A program made the translations under genes and the position numbers. A DNA stretch of 64,000 nucleotides from Leguminivora glycinivorella (lineage: Eukaryota > Arthropoda > Insecta > Lepidoptera > Tortricidae). The notes under the pieces are model-generated. The model was not told the origin of the DNA. It searched no databases and was given only the letters and a program-made list of their open reading frames with translations. The stretch lies in the NCBI RefSeq assembly GCF_023078275.1, contig NC_062974.1, positions 23,737,119-23,801,118 of the forward strand. Direction: 5' to 3'. The first letter of the stretch is position 1. Each line of letters starts with the position of its first letter. Shown here piece after piece: positions 10,549 through 22,250 of the stretch.

Positions 10549-11000
10549 TAGGATTTGTAGGAATTAAAAGAAAATGCATTTGGGAGAGTTTCAAAAAACT
10601 TACTTCCATTTTTTTCGGGTAGTGTAGTTGATTCAGGCTTCCAGTATTTTCCCGAATACCTATACTTTTTAATCTGGGCCGGGATTCGCAAAGGCAGTGG
10701 AGTGAGTTTGGCACCTGCTGGCCATTTGAAATTTTATACTTGGGCAGTGAAATCCTTTTTCACGAAATTGGGAAAGTATTTTTTATGAAGCGCGTTTCTT
10801 TTTATATTTTACTTTAACATCATAAAAAAAAACACAAAAATCCCTTTAAGTGTTGAATCTAAAATTAAGGTGGGTATAAAAATAAATTGTTTAGCTATGA
10901 CAAGTTGCGTGAAAAAGTGGCGCTGATTATCATAAATACACGTAATCTTATAAAAATATCAAAATGTTAACGTTAAGTAGCCATTGGAACTAATTTGACA

Positions 11001-11073
11001 CTAAGTTACAGCGGGGCAAATCTCGACCAGTTACATTTGCCCCCCAGTCGAGATTTGCCCCACTGTACCTTAT
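11001..11073. mobile_element. MITE M, copy 2, internally deleted
   Basis: Only 73 bp: CTAAGTTACAGCGGGGCAA facing its complement TTGCCCCACTGTACCTTA around a short centre. Compare the 143-bp copy at 7441-7583. Confidence 0.65.
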
Positions 11074-11454
11074 AATATGAGGGCAGTACCAGTCGCTAAA
11101 CGAATTTATATTACTTTAATCTGAAAATGAATCCTCATTTAAACACAAAAATAAACTGTTGTATTTGTAATCTGTGAAAATTGTTATGGTGGTACACAAA
11201 TGTCTCATACTGAAAGAACCATTACAAGCCATTTATAAAACCCATTGTCTCTGCCCGTATATTCTGTAAAGCCTTTTCACACTGCACAGGCGATAACCGG
11301 ACAAAGTCTGCGCGCACTCATGCAAGCCGTCAACAATGGCCGGACTTGAAGTTGGACCGATAATACCGGTATCGGAGATAAAGAGCTTAATTCCAATTCG
11401 ATTCGTGTTGAAATTATTTATTTATTGGCAAAGGAAGATATTTTTAAACATTAA

Positions 11455-11775
11455 ATAAATGTCATATACAAAGAAAAAGTGACCAAGTGTTCTGAGCTGG
11501 AATCGAACCCGCGTACTTGATTCAGCTAACTAAGGAGGTCGAACCATACTGTTCTACCTCAGGGACGGCAGTGGGCGCCACGAGCCTTCGGAAATGTTAT
11601 ATACTTGGAAATGTCGACCTTTGCCTTCGTGTACCGATGGCCGAGTGGTTCAGGCATCCGTCCGGTAACGGAGTACGCTTGTTCGATTTCAGCTCGGAAC
11701 ACTTGGAGGCCTTGGTCACTTTTTCTTTGTATGTTTATAACATAAATAGTAATAGTGTGACTACTTAAAAACACA
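11455..11775. mobile_element. Inverted pair of tRNA(Ser/Leu)-like SINE segments
   Basis: The plus arm (about 11636-11745) has a class II tRNA-like head, GATGGCCGAGTGGTTCAGGC with box B-like GTTCGATTTCAGC, then AACACTTGG...GGTCACTTTTTCTTTGTA. The minus arm (about 11455-11550) has the same downstream motif and its own box B-like GGGTTCGATTCCAGCTC. The head-to-head layout is what 5' inversion during retrotransposition produces. Confidence 0.6.
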
Positions 11776-11885
11776 AGTTAAAATATTTTCTATGAAAATA
11801 ATTTAATTTGTTCTTAAAAGATACTTTTATTGGTGACTAGCGACCGAATTCGAGCAAAGTTTGTAACATTAGCAAACTTGATATA

Positions 11886-12218
11886 CCGGGTGAAACAAAA
11901 TTGGTAATACAAAATAATATTTTCTGGATCTACTCATGACTACAGCCAACTTTTACTATGGGACCATCTTCGAAAACAACACTTCAAAATCTACATCTTC
12001 ATACAAATTATGAACCCAACTTTTGATATGATTCATTATTATGTACCCATTTCTCCATACTAATTCCTTGCAAATTTGCATACATATTAATGAACTCGAT
12101 ACCAGAATTAACACATTTTTTTTGCCGAATTCGATATAAGTCCCATAGTAAAAGTTGATCGTAATCATGAATAGATCCAGAAAATATTATTTTGTATTAC
12201 CAATTTTGTTTCACCCGG
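11886..12218. mobile_element. Tc1/mariner-like MITE with about 50-bp TIRs
   Basis: Starts CCGGGTGAAACAAAATTGG and ends with its exact complement. The inverted match extends through TACAAAATAATATTTTCTGG and beyond. Flanked by TA on both sides, the Tc1/mariner target. No transposase ORF. Confidence 0.75.
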
Positions 12219-12239
12219 TAGATCTGTCAATGTTAATAG

Positions 12240-12869
12240 TGACGTTTTTGGTTAAAATTACTGTATCGCTGTAAATATTTCAAACATGATAAAAAATATT
12301 TTCTTATATCGTATTTTTTTTTCGAAACCTTTAGAGTACCTACACTATCGACCATAGACTTAAAAGGCAAGCCAAGTTTAAAAACCGATATCGTCTCCGG
12401 CAGACTATCCTTCCAAGCTCTATTTCCGGTTCAATTAATCCCCGGTAAATGAAGTTGGCACTTCCTCCGTAGGTATTTTTAATTAGTGGGACTTATTCCC
12501 ATCGCTCCTTTAGTAAGAGCGAGTCTGTAGAGAAGTATAGACTGAGCCTTGGAAATGTTACCGACAAAGGGCCGAGAAATCCGAGAACAACGACAATAGG
12601 AATCTATGGTTGACTTAGAAGAAGTAATAGTAGTAAAACGTGATGTCTCGACAGAAGACACATTCGTACTATAGTTAATCAATCAATCATTGGCCTTTGA
12701 CATCAATTATATGATGTATTAAGCAGCGTCCGTAAGATTGCGGCTGCACTTACGCAAATTACTGGTAAGTCCGATGCGAGAGCGGCAGCCGCGGCCGCAC
12801 AAGTGGCAGGAGAATATCATGCCAGTTGACGAAGGTGGGAAATCAGCGCGCTGGTGTCTCAGTTCTCTC
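12240..12869. other. Unassigned spacer
   Basis: No gene or repeat recognised. 12720-12830 is locally GC-rich (GCGGCAGCCGCGGCCGC) and lies just before a LINE remnant in the same orientation, so it may be decayed LINE sequence. Confidence 0.3.
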
Positions 12870-13290
12870 CTTCTTTTCCATGTCCATTAACGTCAAGAAG
12901 ACAGTCGTAATGGCTCAAATCGAGCCCAACTATACAGTTGGATGATCTGTCTCTGGAAGTTGTTGAAAGTTTCTGCTACCTGGGTTCAACCGTGACCAAT
13001 AATCTTTCACTGGATGCAGAGATTAACATCCGTACTATAGATAAGTTTCATCTTAAATGCCTGCGTGACCTTATGAATATCTCTTGGTCCGATCGTGTCA
13101 GGTACATCTCAGTTCTACGCCGTACTAATGTCAGTGGCATTGAAGTCTATCTAATGCGGCGACAGTTGCGATGATGTGGTCATGTCCCCCATATGTCTCC
13201 TGTCATTACATGTCTCCCATATGTCTCCTCTCATGAATAATAACAGAGTGGCTAAGCGCATCTTCTGTTCAGAGTTGCAAAGTGGCAAGC
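12870..13290 (+). pseudogene. LINE reverse transcriptase C-terminal remnant, related to the 47.8 kb element
   Basis: Pieces read SMSINVKKTVVMAQ, FCYLGSTVT, FHLKCLRDLMNISWSDRVR, IEVYLMRRQLR and VAKRIFCSELQSGK. Each aligns in order with the intact ORF at 49378-51534 (residues about 430-610). Roughly 55 residues between AEINIR and the KFHLKC motif are missing, and a frame break with a small duplication (ATATGTCTCC) follows the RQLR motif. It is a decayed relative of the full-length element. Confidence 0.75.
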
Positions 13291-13299
13291 TTCAAATAT

Positions 13300-14070
13300 T
13301 TATTCTAAGTAAATGGGGGCATTGGCATAGTACTTTGTTCAATAAGTTCATCACACTCTAACGTTTGCCATGCAGTTCTGCTCCCTGTAGCGATTGGAAT
13401 ATCCAAGACTTGGATACGTGGTAGATTGGTGAGTCTGCAGAACTTTTATGACGGGGAACACAGACGGGCTTTTTATTAGTTTTCGGGAATCTTTACTTCG
13501 GTTAAGATGAAGAGAAAGTTATGGAAGGGGATAAACTGCGATGATGGAACAATTCACGCAGTGCACGAAATTAAGCACCACATAATTAGAAGAAATATAT
13601 GGACAGTAGTTGTGTTTAAACATAATTTCTATTTAATAAGTCAAAGAGAAAGATATAAAGTAAATTAATTGACCGTGACGTCACTCCTCAGTATTTTAAT
13701 AGTAATTCCATATTAGCAAATCGTTTTGACAGTTCTTAAAAAAAGAAGCTGATTTGACTAGAAGGATGTCTATTATTGTAGAAAAGAGGGCAACCTATAA
13801 TTTTTAAACAATTCACAAGTTCAAAATCGCTTCCGCTCATCACCTTGTTAGCCCGCTCTTGGCACCTTAATGGCATCAATAGACGTTTTATGGTGTTCAA
13901 TAGTTTCAATGAAGTCGCAAGGCGAATCCTTTCCGCGCTTGGAACTTTAAATTACTTACGTAGTTTTATTACTGAAGAGAGTGACTTACTCGTATTTTCC
14001 CTTGTGACAAAGTAGATAGGTATCACAAAGTATGGCGTACCTACATGGGACGCTACGAGACGCAGAAATA
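13300..14070. other. Unassigned spacer
   Basis: No supported gene, RNA or repeat. Confidence 0.4.
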
Positions 14071-14071
14071 C

Positions 14072-14242
14072 TAAAGCCTCCGCCACACATAAAGCGTTTT
14101 GATAGCGTAGTGAAATGCGCGCTGCATGCGCGCGCATTCCGCTCGTTAGTTCCCGCCGGGCGTCCGCTGGGCGCAACGCCAGCGTCCGTCCGGCACACCG
14201 CTAACGCTCCGCCTACGCTCTCAAAACGCGCATGTGTGGCAT
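14072..14242. mobile_element. GC-rich MITE G, copy 2
   Basis: AAAGCCTCCGCCACACATAAA at one end and CAAAACGCGCATGTGTGGC at the other, the typical G-family ends. Internal TTCCCGCCGGGCGTCCGCTG is shared with the other copies. Confidence 0.7.
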
Positions 14243-14605
14243 TCTTTAAAAGCTGTATCATACAGAACGTCATAACATAGTAGAAATTCAATGAAAGAAT
14301 TAGTTTGTATTCGCGCATTAGCAAAGTATTGTTCTAGATTTTGAACTAAATAATTGTCACGTTGTATAAAGGCGCCACTCTTTTTAATTTCTACTAAGGT
14401 ACTGGCGCCTAAGATGGCCCGGTTCATAAGGTCTGCTTTTCTATTTTCAAAGTTTCATATGTTTATAAGTGTTTTACCTTTTGTGTATCCTTGTTCGTTT
14501 AGTAGGTACCACATAAACTACAAAATTAGAAAAAAAGTATGAAGATATAAATTACAATGGGCCATCTTAAGCGCGCGCTTTGTGTCGCACTATAAGGGCC
14601 CCCCT

Positions 14606-14733
14606 CTCACTAGGCGTCTCGCGAGCGTCGGCGTCGGACCAACTTTACGGAAAAAGACGCCGCGTCGACGTCGCGCCGACGCGGCCTCGTTTACAGTTGG
14701 CCCGACGCCGATACTCGCGAGACGCCTAGTGAG
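14606..14733. mobile_element. GC-rich palindromic MITE H, copy 1
   Basis: CTCACTAGGCGTCTCGCGAG at one end faces its exact complement at the other. Inverted similarity continues through TCGGCGTCGG and CCAACT. A diverged relative lies at 26448-26550. Confidence 0.7.
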
Positions 14734-14739
14734 CCCCCT

Positions 14740-15170
14740 CACCTAAATAGAGGCGGCGGCCCGGTCAGCATATAGATACGCCGATATATTACGCAAGAAA
14801 ACATGTAACTGCGAAAATGCAATTTTGAAGCGATTGAAAAGCTTGAAAATTGCCAATACGGAAGCGTCAGCGGACACAGTTACATTAATCATATTGTAAT
14901 ACATACTAAAATACAACCTTAAATGCTATTCAATAAAGTGGAATTTCACTTTTTCGCAGTGACTATGCTAACGAACTGATTCCGGACGGACGCAACTTCA
15001 TAGACTATTCAAAAAGTTTTTCGGTTCGATCGTATGACAAAATATATATAACCCAACATATCCCTCAAAATTCGATCTTGATCTGCTACCCTTACTGTAC
15101 AAAATCCATTGCCACCTTGTCGGATTGGGCCCATAGATATGAAAGAGCGTATATGATCCAGTTTTGCGTA
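14740..15170. other. Unassigned spacer
   Basis: No supported feature. Small minus-strand frames here have no family features. Confidence 0.35.
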
Positions 15171-15172
15171 TG

Positions 15173-15715
15173 TTTTTAGGGTTCCGTAGTCAACTAGGAA
15201 CCCTTGTAGTTTCGCCATGTCTGTCCGTCCGTCCGCGGATAATCTCAATGACCGTTAGCACTAGAAAGCTGAAATTTGGTACAAATATGTATATCAATCA
15301 CGCCGACAAAATGGTAAAATAAAAATTGATTTTTTTTTATTAGGGTACCCCTCCCCGTCCCCCGTCCCCCTACACGTAAAAGTGGGGAGTGATTTTTTTT
15401 TCCTTCCAATCCTAACGTGTAATATATTGTTGGATAGGTATTTACGAATGAATAGGGGTTTCCGAAAATTAATTTTAGATATTGTTAATATTTTCGGAAA
15501 TAATCGCTCCTAAAGTTTAAACAAATGTGTGCCCCCCCCCCATCAAACTTTTATAAGTTTGAAAAATATGAAAAAAATCACAAAAGTAGAACTTTATAAA
15601 GGCTTTCTAGGAAAATTGTTTTGAACTTGATGGGTTGAATAGTTTTTGAGAAAAATACGGGAACCTACGGAACCCTACACTGAGCATGGCCCGACTCGTT
15701 CTTGGCCGGTTTTTT
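15173..15715 (-). mobile_element. Dispersed repeat F, copy 1
   Basis: The plus strand begins TTTTTAGGGTTCCGTAGTC and ends CTTGGCCGGTTTTTT; best read from the other strand as in the copy at 37846-38425. The centre has ATTTCCGAAAATATTAAT-type sequence, a G/C homopolymer run and GGGGTACCCTAAT. Other copies are at 32126-32638 (minus) and 36787-37057 (plus, truncated). Non-coding; class unknown. Confidence 0.8.
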
Positions 15716-16645
15716 ATTGTTTTGAATTTGGAAGGACTGTTTGGGATGCTGTGCACGTAGGGCGTAGGCTAATCAGATATGTCATACATGGGGTGAAAAA
15801 CGAGACCAATACGTTTTGTGCAGAATGTCGATTTTGCGTGGAAATTGACGGTTATTTTTGAATAAAATTTAGTACAGTGTCATTGTATGAGATTGTGGTT
15901 ATCTTTTTACGTGAAATGATTTTGTAAGCAGTGAATTAGAGGTTGCATTTGTGAAAAGCAATTGCGATATCATTGTGTTTGTATTTGATGGAGTAGTCTT
16001 GGTAAGCATTGGGTAAATTTTTGTCAGGTAGAAGGATAAGTAGAAAAAAAAGTATTATACCTAATACTTATTTTGACACTGTATTGCAAGATCTCAACTT
16101 AGACTTAACTCAATTGGAATCTAAGTAATAATAGGTTTAGAATTTTGTATATTTTCTATTAAAGTTATTGAAATAAAAAGTTGAAATTTAAATTGAAAAA
16201 AATAGTTCACGATAAAGGATTTTTAGTTTTATTTTTCTAGTTTATTTATTTTGAGTATTGAGTACAAGTTAGCTACTTTTAGTTTAGCTGTCCAACACAA
16301 AATGATGTTATCAAATGTACAATTGTACACTGCTAGCTGAGCAGTGTAACCGGAAGCTTGGGAGACTGATCCGCAATTTACATACACATTAATCACTTTA
16401 TGGCTAATTTAGATCACTGTAATGCAGGGCCCACTTCCGGTGCGTCACTGTATGATGTACGGTAACCTGAAATGGTCATATAGAGACAGCACTAAAAATA
16501 GTGCCTACATCGAATTCTGGGATTAGTTGGCAGACTCGAGCGGAGAAGAGTTGAGACAGTAATAGTTGAAGCAATGTAAGATAAATTAAAATCCTAGTGA
16601 TAGGCGTTCTTTTACTTATATGTGATAGTGATAGAATTTGACTTT
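15716..16645. other. Unassigned spacer
   Basis: An ORF running through 15646-15861 starts inside repeat F and ends with a cysteine-containing tail, but no family is recognised. The rest is AT-rich and featureless. Confidence 0.35.
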
Positions 16646-16649
16646 TTAA

Positions 16650-16831
16650 AGCTCGGCCACACATTCGCGTTTTGAGAACGCAGGCGGAGCGTTATCGGAG
16701 CGTAGTGATAGCGGTGCGCCGGACGAACGCTGGCGTTGCGCCCAGCAGACGCCGGCGGGAAGGGAACTAACGAGCACGCATTCCGCTCCGCTAACGCTAC
16801 GCTATCAAAACGCTGTATGTGTGGCGGAGGC
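16650..16831. mobile_element. GC-rich MITE G, complete copy with TTAA target
   Basis: Ends AGCTCGGCCACACAT and ATGTGTGGCGGAGGC are imperfect inverted repeats, flanked on both sides by TTAA (16646-16649 and 16832-16835). TTAA duplication is the mark of piggyBac-type transposition. Other copies: 8356, 14072, 44133 and 55218. Confidence 0.75.
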
Positions 16832-16964
16832 TTAAACCCTGATGGCGTTTTTCCGGCCTTTTTTACAGTTCAAGGGAGCATGGTTTCCGCTTGGCAAATT
16901 ACTCATACTCATTTATTCATAATATTCTTAAAATATTACATGTCAACAACAGGGAATAAATTAT

Positions 16965-17030
16965 TTTTCAGTACAGATGGTCGTTTTTTTACGCACTAGT
17001 GCGAGAAGTGGTTCATTATATAACAGGTCA
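16965..17030 (+). repeat. Repeat B, 5' fragment
   Basis: Matches the first 65 bp of repeat B (CAGTACAGATGG through GGTTCATTATAT). It ends exactly where the TAATCA-type tail of a LINE begins. Confidence 0.7.
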
Positions 17031-17640
17031 TAATCATAATCATAATCATAATCTTTATTGTTTGTGAGAAATGGGTTACATTGCCAGTAATACTAATTGT
17101 AACAATTTTCGTGGAATCACCAAAACTCTACCTTTACAGGTGTACAAACAAAGCATTCCTTACACGTCTTAGTCTAACTAGGAATTATATCATGCATTAA
17201 TAGTTAATACACATCATATTATTTATTCATTCTTAATATAAGAACATACAAAATTAAAAATTAAATTATAAATTGGAAGTCAAACATAATATAATCCCAT
17301 TAAGTCATAGTGCTCATAATTTAATAAATTCATTTATATTATAAAAACAATTTTGTACTAGCCAAGCACGGACTTTTGATTTAAATAACTGTAAATTATA
17401 TGTCTTAAAAATGTCAGGTAATTTATTATAAATACGAATACACATAATATAAGAATTTCTCGATGAAAGTGCCAATTTAACAGAAGGTTTATGTAGAGTA
17501 AACTTATGCTGTGCTCTCGTCACTCGAGGACCCATGGTCTGGAACTCTACAAACAAGTATTTATACTTGTGGACAAAAACACAGACTTCAAAAATGTACA
17601 AACAGGGGAAGGTGATGTAACAGACCGACATCTACAGTCA
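17031..17640 (-). pseudogene. CR1/jockey-like LINE 3' end
   Basis: The minus frame 17314-17631 encodes a LINE C-terminus with motifs THRAQ-like TRAQHKFTLHKP, SYIMCIRIYNKLPDIFKTYN and FKSKVRAWLVQNCFYNINEF, then a stop. A 3' UTR of about 280 bp follows and ends in CATAATCATAATC repeats (plus-strand reading), the element tail. Truncated at the 5' side, so no catalytic domain. Confidence 0.75.
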
Positions 17641-18100
17641 ATTATTTAACGTTTTAATTCAGTTAGATAATTTAACTTTTCAATATTGAATTTCGCGCGT
17701 TATCTTGGGATTGTAGACGTGACGCTCAATTGAACGCCATCTATGAATGGTGTAGGGAACTATTAGGTCGATTCGTTTTGATTCATTGATTGCTACCCTG
17801 CGGACTTAACGTAAACATTTAAAATAAATTATTTAATCTAATCTTTGTTCAACAAAATAATTAATGATTTTCTATTTTACTGACTTTCTTATTAAAGTTA
17901 TGCCGGGAGATCGATTCAATTGCGCGGGAAACTATAACCACCAATCTTATGTTAGCATTGAAGATATTGACCAATCAGGACACGGTATTTTGATAAGACC
18001 GATGAGGGATTGGTGAAAACAAGAGGGGGAAGCGGATGTAAGACCGAGTGAGGGATCGTTAAGGGAGAAGGCATAAAACAAAGGGAAAGGAGATTTTAGG
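17641..18100. other. Unassigned spacer
   Basis: No supported feature. It marks the left edge of a long stretch with little resemblance to known repeats. Confidence 0.3.
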
Positions 18101-19258
18101 GGCTTTTTCCGTCGGCAGAGCGTCGAGACAGTAGGGAATTCTGTGAGTGTTAGTTTGTAAGGAAAACTTGTATTAAGCTTGTTCACAGATACGAGGTCTA
18201 GCTTCCGCATTGAGAAGATTCAAAGGATGAAGAAAACCAACGGCTGTGATGGGCGAGACATTGCTTGCGGCATGTCGTGGTGGGCTGAGCGTTGGCGCGA
18301 AGGACAGCGTGATGCCGCCATGAGGTTTCAAAAGATCTACGTTTGATTGACTCCGGGATTACTGTGAGTGTTCAGGTTCCTTATCTATTTCCTTACAGCA
18401 CACCATTTGTAAGAACTGGATCGCTGTTGAATAGTCTGCAGCCATGTCTGTTGAAACGTAAGTTATATAGTTAACTGTGGACGTAAATATCTACGTGCTA
18501 CCTATCATCTTAGTGAGGAAGGCCAAAGACAGCGTGGCTATCGTGGCAGCCCCACTACGACTACTTATTACGAGCGTCATGATTACTGTGAGTATTCAGT
18601 ATACTTAAACCTGCAGGCATACTGATCGAGACGCATCACATAGTTCTAATATGGGCGTGAGTTACGAGCATCTACCGCCTTGTGAGGGAGGCTAGGACAG
18701 AGCTTGTGTCAAAGATGGACGGCACATGGTTGGGGCTTCTACATTCACGTGGGCGAGTGGAGCCACGTAAGTCTACCTATCACGAGGTGGGCGTGATATT
18801 GGATAACACTGGCATGGTACGTTAATTTAAATATTTAGTCGTTGGTTGTTATTCAACTTTGTGCACACCCATAGGTTATAGTAACCGCGTACTTATTAGT
18901 AAGATCGTATATCGTTCGTATGGTTTCATAGAATTCGTAGTAGCATAAACAAAACATAATGGGCGTAGTATAAACGGAACGTAATATTGGTCTTGAATGA
19001 ATGGCGGGTAGTTCCATAGGTCACGTTAGCTTATACCTTGCATTTTGCAATAAATTAAATCTTGTTGATTGTTTTAGTTTGCCAGCTATGCTATAACGTT
19101 CGAAGTGAATATTTTCAGTTTAGTTTGATTTTTATTACCAGTGTAACGGATACTTGTTTGTGTTTTGACGATTTATAAATAATATACGGGGGTCGGAGTT
19201 CGGGAACGATTACGAAGAGTGAAAACGGATTATTGGGTTAGTGCGTACAATCGGAGTC
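18100..19258 (+). other. Unassigned region with recurring splice-donor-like motif
   Basis: CTGTGAGTGTTAG or a close variant (CTGTGAGTGTTCAG, CTGTGAGTATTCAG) occurs at 18141, 18363 and 18586, and ACGTAAGT at 18458 and 18767. Between them are GC-richer blocks of about 100-150 bp that loosely resemble each other (GGACAGCGTG, AGACAGCGTGG, GGACAGAGCTTG). This could be decayed tandem exon-like units of a non-coding transcript or an unknown element. No ORF is supported. Confidence 0.3.
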
Positions 19259-19520
19259 GGAAGTAAGTTTCAACGTCATCATTATCCTCCTTGCGTTATC
19301 TCGGCATTTGTCACGGCTCATGGGAGCTTGGGGTCCGCTTTGACAATTAATCCCAAGATTTGGCGTAGGCACTAGTTTCACGGAAGTAAGTTTCAACGTC
19401 ATCATTATCCACTTTGCGTTATCTCGGCATTTGCCACGGCTCATGGGAGCTTGGGGTCCGCTTTGACAACTAATCCCAAGATTTGGCGTAGGCACTAGTT
19501 TCACGGAAGTAAGTCTCAAA
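19259..19520. repeat. 123-bp tandem duplication
   Basis: Units at 19259-19381 and 19382-19504 are nearly identical, followed by a 15-bp start of a third (GGAAGTAAGT). Each unit contains TTTGCCACGGCTCATGGGAG and CCCAAGATTTGGCGTAGGC, which also occur in the SINE-like repeat S at 43015 and 54655. So a SINE fragment has been tandemly duplicated. Confidence 0.8.
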
Positions 19521-20123
19521 GTATGTATGTTTATAGTAGTCTGTCCCTTATACGCGTAGAAGCTGTAGGGGAATAGTACTATCATAAAAACCGGTCATGT
19601 ATTTGCAACCTTTTTAGTATTACTAGCGATATGATTACCGCGTGATTTTGTAATATTTACCAGGGTTTGTAGAAGTAAATTGCAATCATGTGTGTGTTAT
19701 ATTTGGTAATAATTATGTTGTAAAGTAGGTGTCTATATAGTAACGTGTACAGATATGGTAGAAGTAGATAGTCTATAAATAGCGGCAGTGTGCTTGCAGC
19801 CTTCTGGTGCTACTAGTGATTTGTTTATCTGCGTGATTTTTATAATGGTTACGACATAATTATTACATTCAATTTGATTATAGAACTGAGTAGTGTATGT
19901 ATGGTTTTCGGTGGTTTACTTAAATTGTAGATGTGTCCGATAAAGTTTTAGGTAGCGTTAAGTTGTTTCATTCAAACGTCCATAAATTTATCAAGTAGTT
20001 ACTTTAATCGTAATATCACCTAATATAAATAAACGTAAATAAATAGTACCTATAGGATTTGAAATAAACGGACGTTGTAGGTAATTGCAATCCTTTATTT
20101 ACTATATTATTTAAATTGTTTAT
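19521..20123. other. Unassigned spacer
   Basis: AT-rich, no supported feature. Confidence 0.3.
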
Positions 20124-20354
20124 TTCTCAAATTCTCGGTCCATGGGCGAGGAGAATCGACGAGCAGCTCTGTCAGTGGGTTACAAGTTCTCCATTCTACC
20201 AGTGTATCGTCGAGGCCTTGAGGACCCTTCTACATGGACATGCGAGGATGTTCTTGGGTGCTCCAGCCTGCGTCACGTCATCGTCCTCTTGGGCCGCCTA
20301 CAAAATACATCAGGCCAAGGTTCTCCCCGTCGGCATCTAGCCAAGGCGCCGTGA
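20124..20354 (+). other. Coding-like island 1, unknown
   Basis: A GC-rich block with high G/C at third codon positions stands out from AT-rich surroundings. From the ATG at 20142 one frame reads MGEENRRAALSVGYKFSILP and continues to a stop at 20352-20354; a second frame (20116-20340) is also open. No domain recognised. It may be an exon of a decayed gene or part of an unknown element. Confidence 0.3.
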
Positions 20355-20744
20355 CTAGGACGTGTAAATGCAAAATGGAGTATTACCGAAGACAAACGGT
20401 GCGTTGGTTCTGAATTGATATTTATCTTAATCATGATTGATTTGATTTCATATTTTGTGTAAAATTTGACATACTCCCCTAGGTCATCATACTGAGCATA
20501 ATCTAAGCCTGGAGCGTGCTGTAAACGGTAATTTATTATTTATTTAATTAAGAGAAGTAATTTAATATTGACGTCCCTTTTATAGTATGATTATAATTTA
20601 TAATTAAATATCGAAATGATGATCACTCTAGGGTGTAAAGGTAATTCCCATATTCTTAACAATCTTATTACATTGTGCAGTATTTATAGGTTTCACGTTT
20701 TATTTTAATCGGAACTATCAAACTAAACTAATAAAATAAAATAA
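20355..20744. other. Unassigned spacer
   Basis: AT-rich, no supported feature. Confidence 0.3.
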
Positions 20745-20872
20745 ATAAATAGATATTATGGTACACTTTTACAGATTAGTCCTGATAGGTCGAAGGATTG
20801 TCTTGTGGGAACTCAGACAATGACTTATATATATAATATAAATACTTACATACATAGAAAATATCCCCGACT
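20745..20872 (-). mobile_element. SINE family A related, 3' fragment
   Basis: Contains AAATAAATAAATAGATATT, then CTTACATACATAGAAAATA and CGACTCAGTAACAAATATTT, the 3' half of the A-type SINE in reverse. The tRNA head is missing. Confidence 0.6.
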
Positions 20873-20924
20873 CAGTAACAAATATTTAGATATGTTATAA
20901 ACACAATTATATTTCTATTTCCGG

Positions 20925-21092
20925 TTCACGAGCGGTTGCGAGCCTGATGCCATCAGCGACATGCAGAGCTTCACTACGGCGCTACGACGAGCCTCCTCTG
21001 CCACGGCGGGCGTCAGACGCAAGCTTCTTTACGACGAGCTACGTGCGAGCCACTCCGTCTCCATCGTCATGAGCCGTGAGATCTTCGGATAG
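20925..21092 (+). other. Coding-like island 2, unknown
   Basis: Open frame of 55 codons ending in TAG, with strong G/C third-position preference. Segments include EPDAISDMQSFTTALRRA, GVRRKLLYDELRASHS and a final MSREIFG. Not recognised. No start codon or clean splice acceptor at its left edge. With the island at 20124 it may represent one decayed gene. Confidence 0.3.
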
Positions 21093-22250
21093 TCGTCAGC
21101 TGATGCTAAAGTCCATGTGGTGACTTAGATGATTTGATTACTTGCGTAATAATTATATTGCGTGTTCCGAGATCTTAGGCGTGGTAGTTTTGACGTTAGG
21201 TACGTTTTATTTACTTAAATGATTAAATTGATTGCGGCATATTTGTTTAAAATTAAGACACGTGTTAAGCATATTTGTATATTTCCATTATTGCGGTTTA
21301 GCCACACACTTATTTATTAATGATAATTATTGATTTACATGTCTAGTCATTGACTGTGAAAGTAGACGTTTCTCATGACAAATTAAGTTATTCCTGACTC
21401 TATTTTGATATTACGAGACCTTTTGATCATCTGGTAAAGCCATCTGTTTGATAATTTATAATAATTGACACCTACTTCTTAATTATCATGATGACGTATT
21501 CATTTTAGATGTAAGATGTTAGGTACCATATAGTTATGTAGGCATTTACCCAAATATATTTCGTATTCAAGTTCTAATATAGCAATTCACGTCTATTTCA
21601 CTATAAGAACAATATTCAAATACACACGAGTACATAATACATAGCTTCAAGCTATTCATATATCTATATTTCGCACACGTTAATTCAGCTTTGGCTGGTT
21701 GCGAATCATGAATCATTTGCAGTGCATTACAATGACATTGCTAAGGTGTAATGTTATATTTATTATTAACGCATCATTCATTAAACAGATTGGCATAGAT
21801 ATTTATGGTCTTACGTAAAATTCAATTTCGAGTCAGCATGATTCGCAAACAGCTATTATGCTATGAAATTCAGGAGTCATGAAATGCTATTGTGGGTGTG
21901 ATATTCGATCATTCGAATTTTATACGTACCTAATTCACGTGTCATATTGAATCGTCATTTGACTGAGACTATGTTTGATACATATTTGATATAATTTTAG
22001 TACGCCCGATACGTACATTCGAAAAGTATATTATATTTATTTACTAACTAATTTGTAGTTGTTGAAACCGGTCACAGTGGCTTTATTATACAATATACAC
22101 GTGGCTGTTTTAACAATGAGGTATTTTAGTCGTTATTGGAATTGTCCTTGAGTTGATTTATTCCAGCAATGACAAGGTTTTGAGATTACCCATATTTAAT
22201 TATTTTAATGTTGCTAAGCAACGGTTTTCATCCACGTTGATGGAATACGT
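21093..22250. other. Unassigned AT-rich spacer
   Basis: No supported gene or repeat. Confidence 0.3.

Noticed and set aside
15646..15861. 71-aa ORF with a cysteine-containing end, possible piggyBac tail
   Set aside because: Begins inside repeat F, and the cysteine spacing does not match the piggyBac C-terminal pattern clearly.
19238..19585. 115-aa ORF with internal repeats
   Set aside because: It is a translation of the 123-bp tandem duplication; its repeat structure comes from the DNA.
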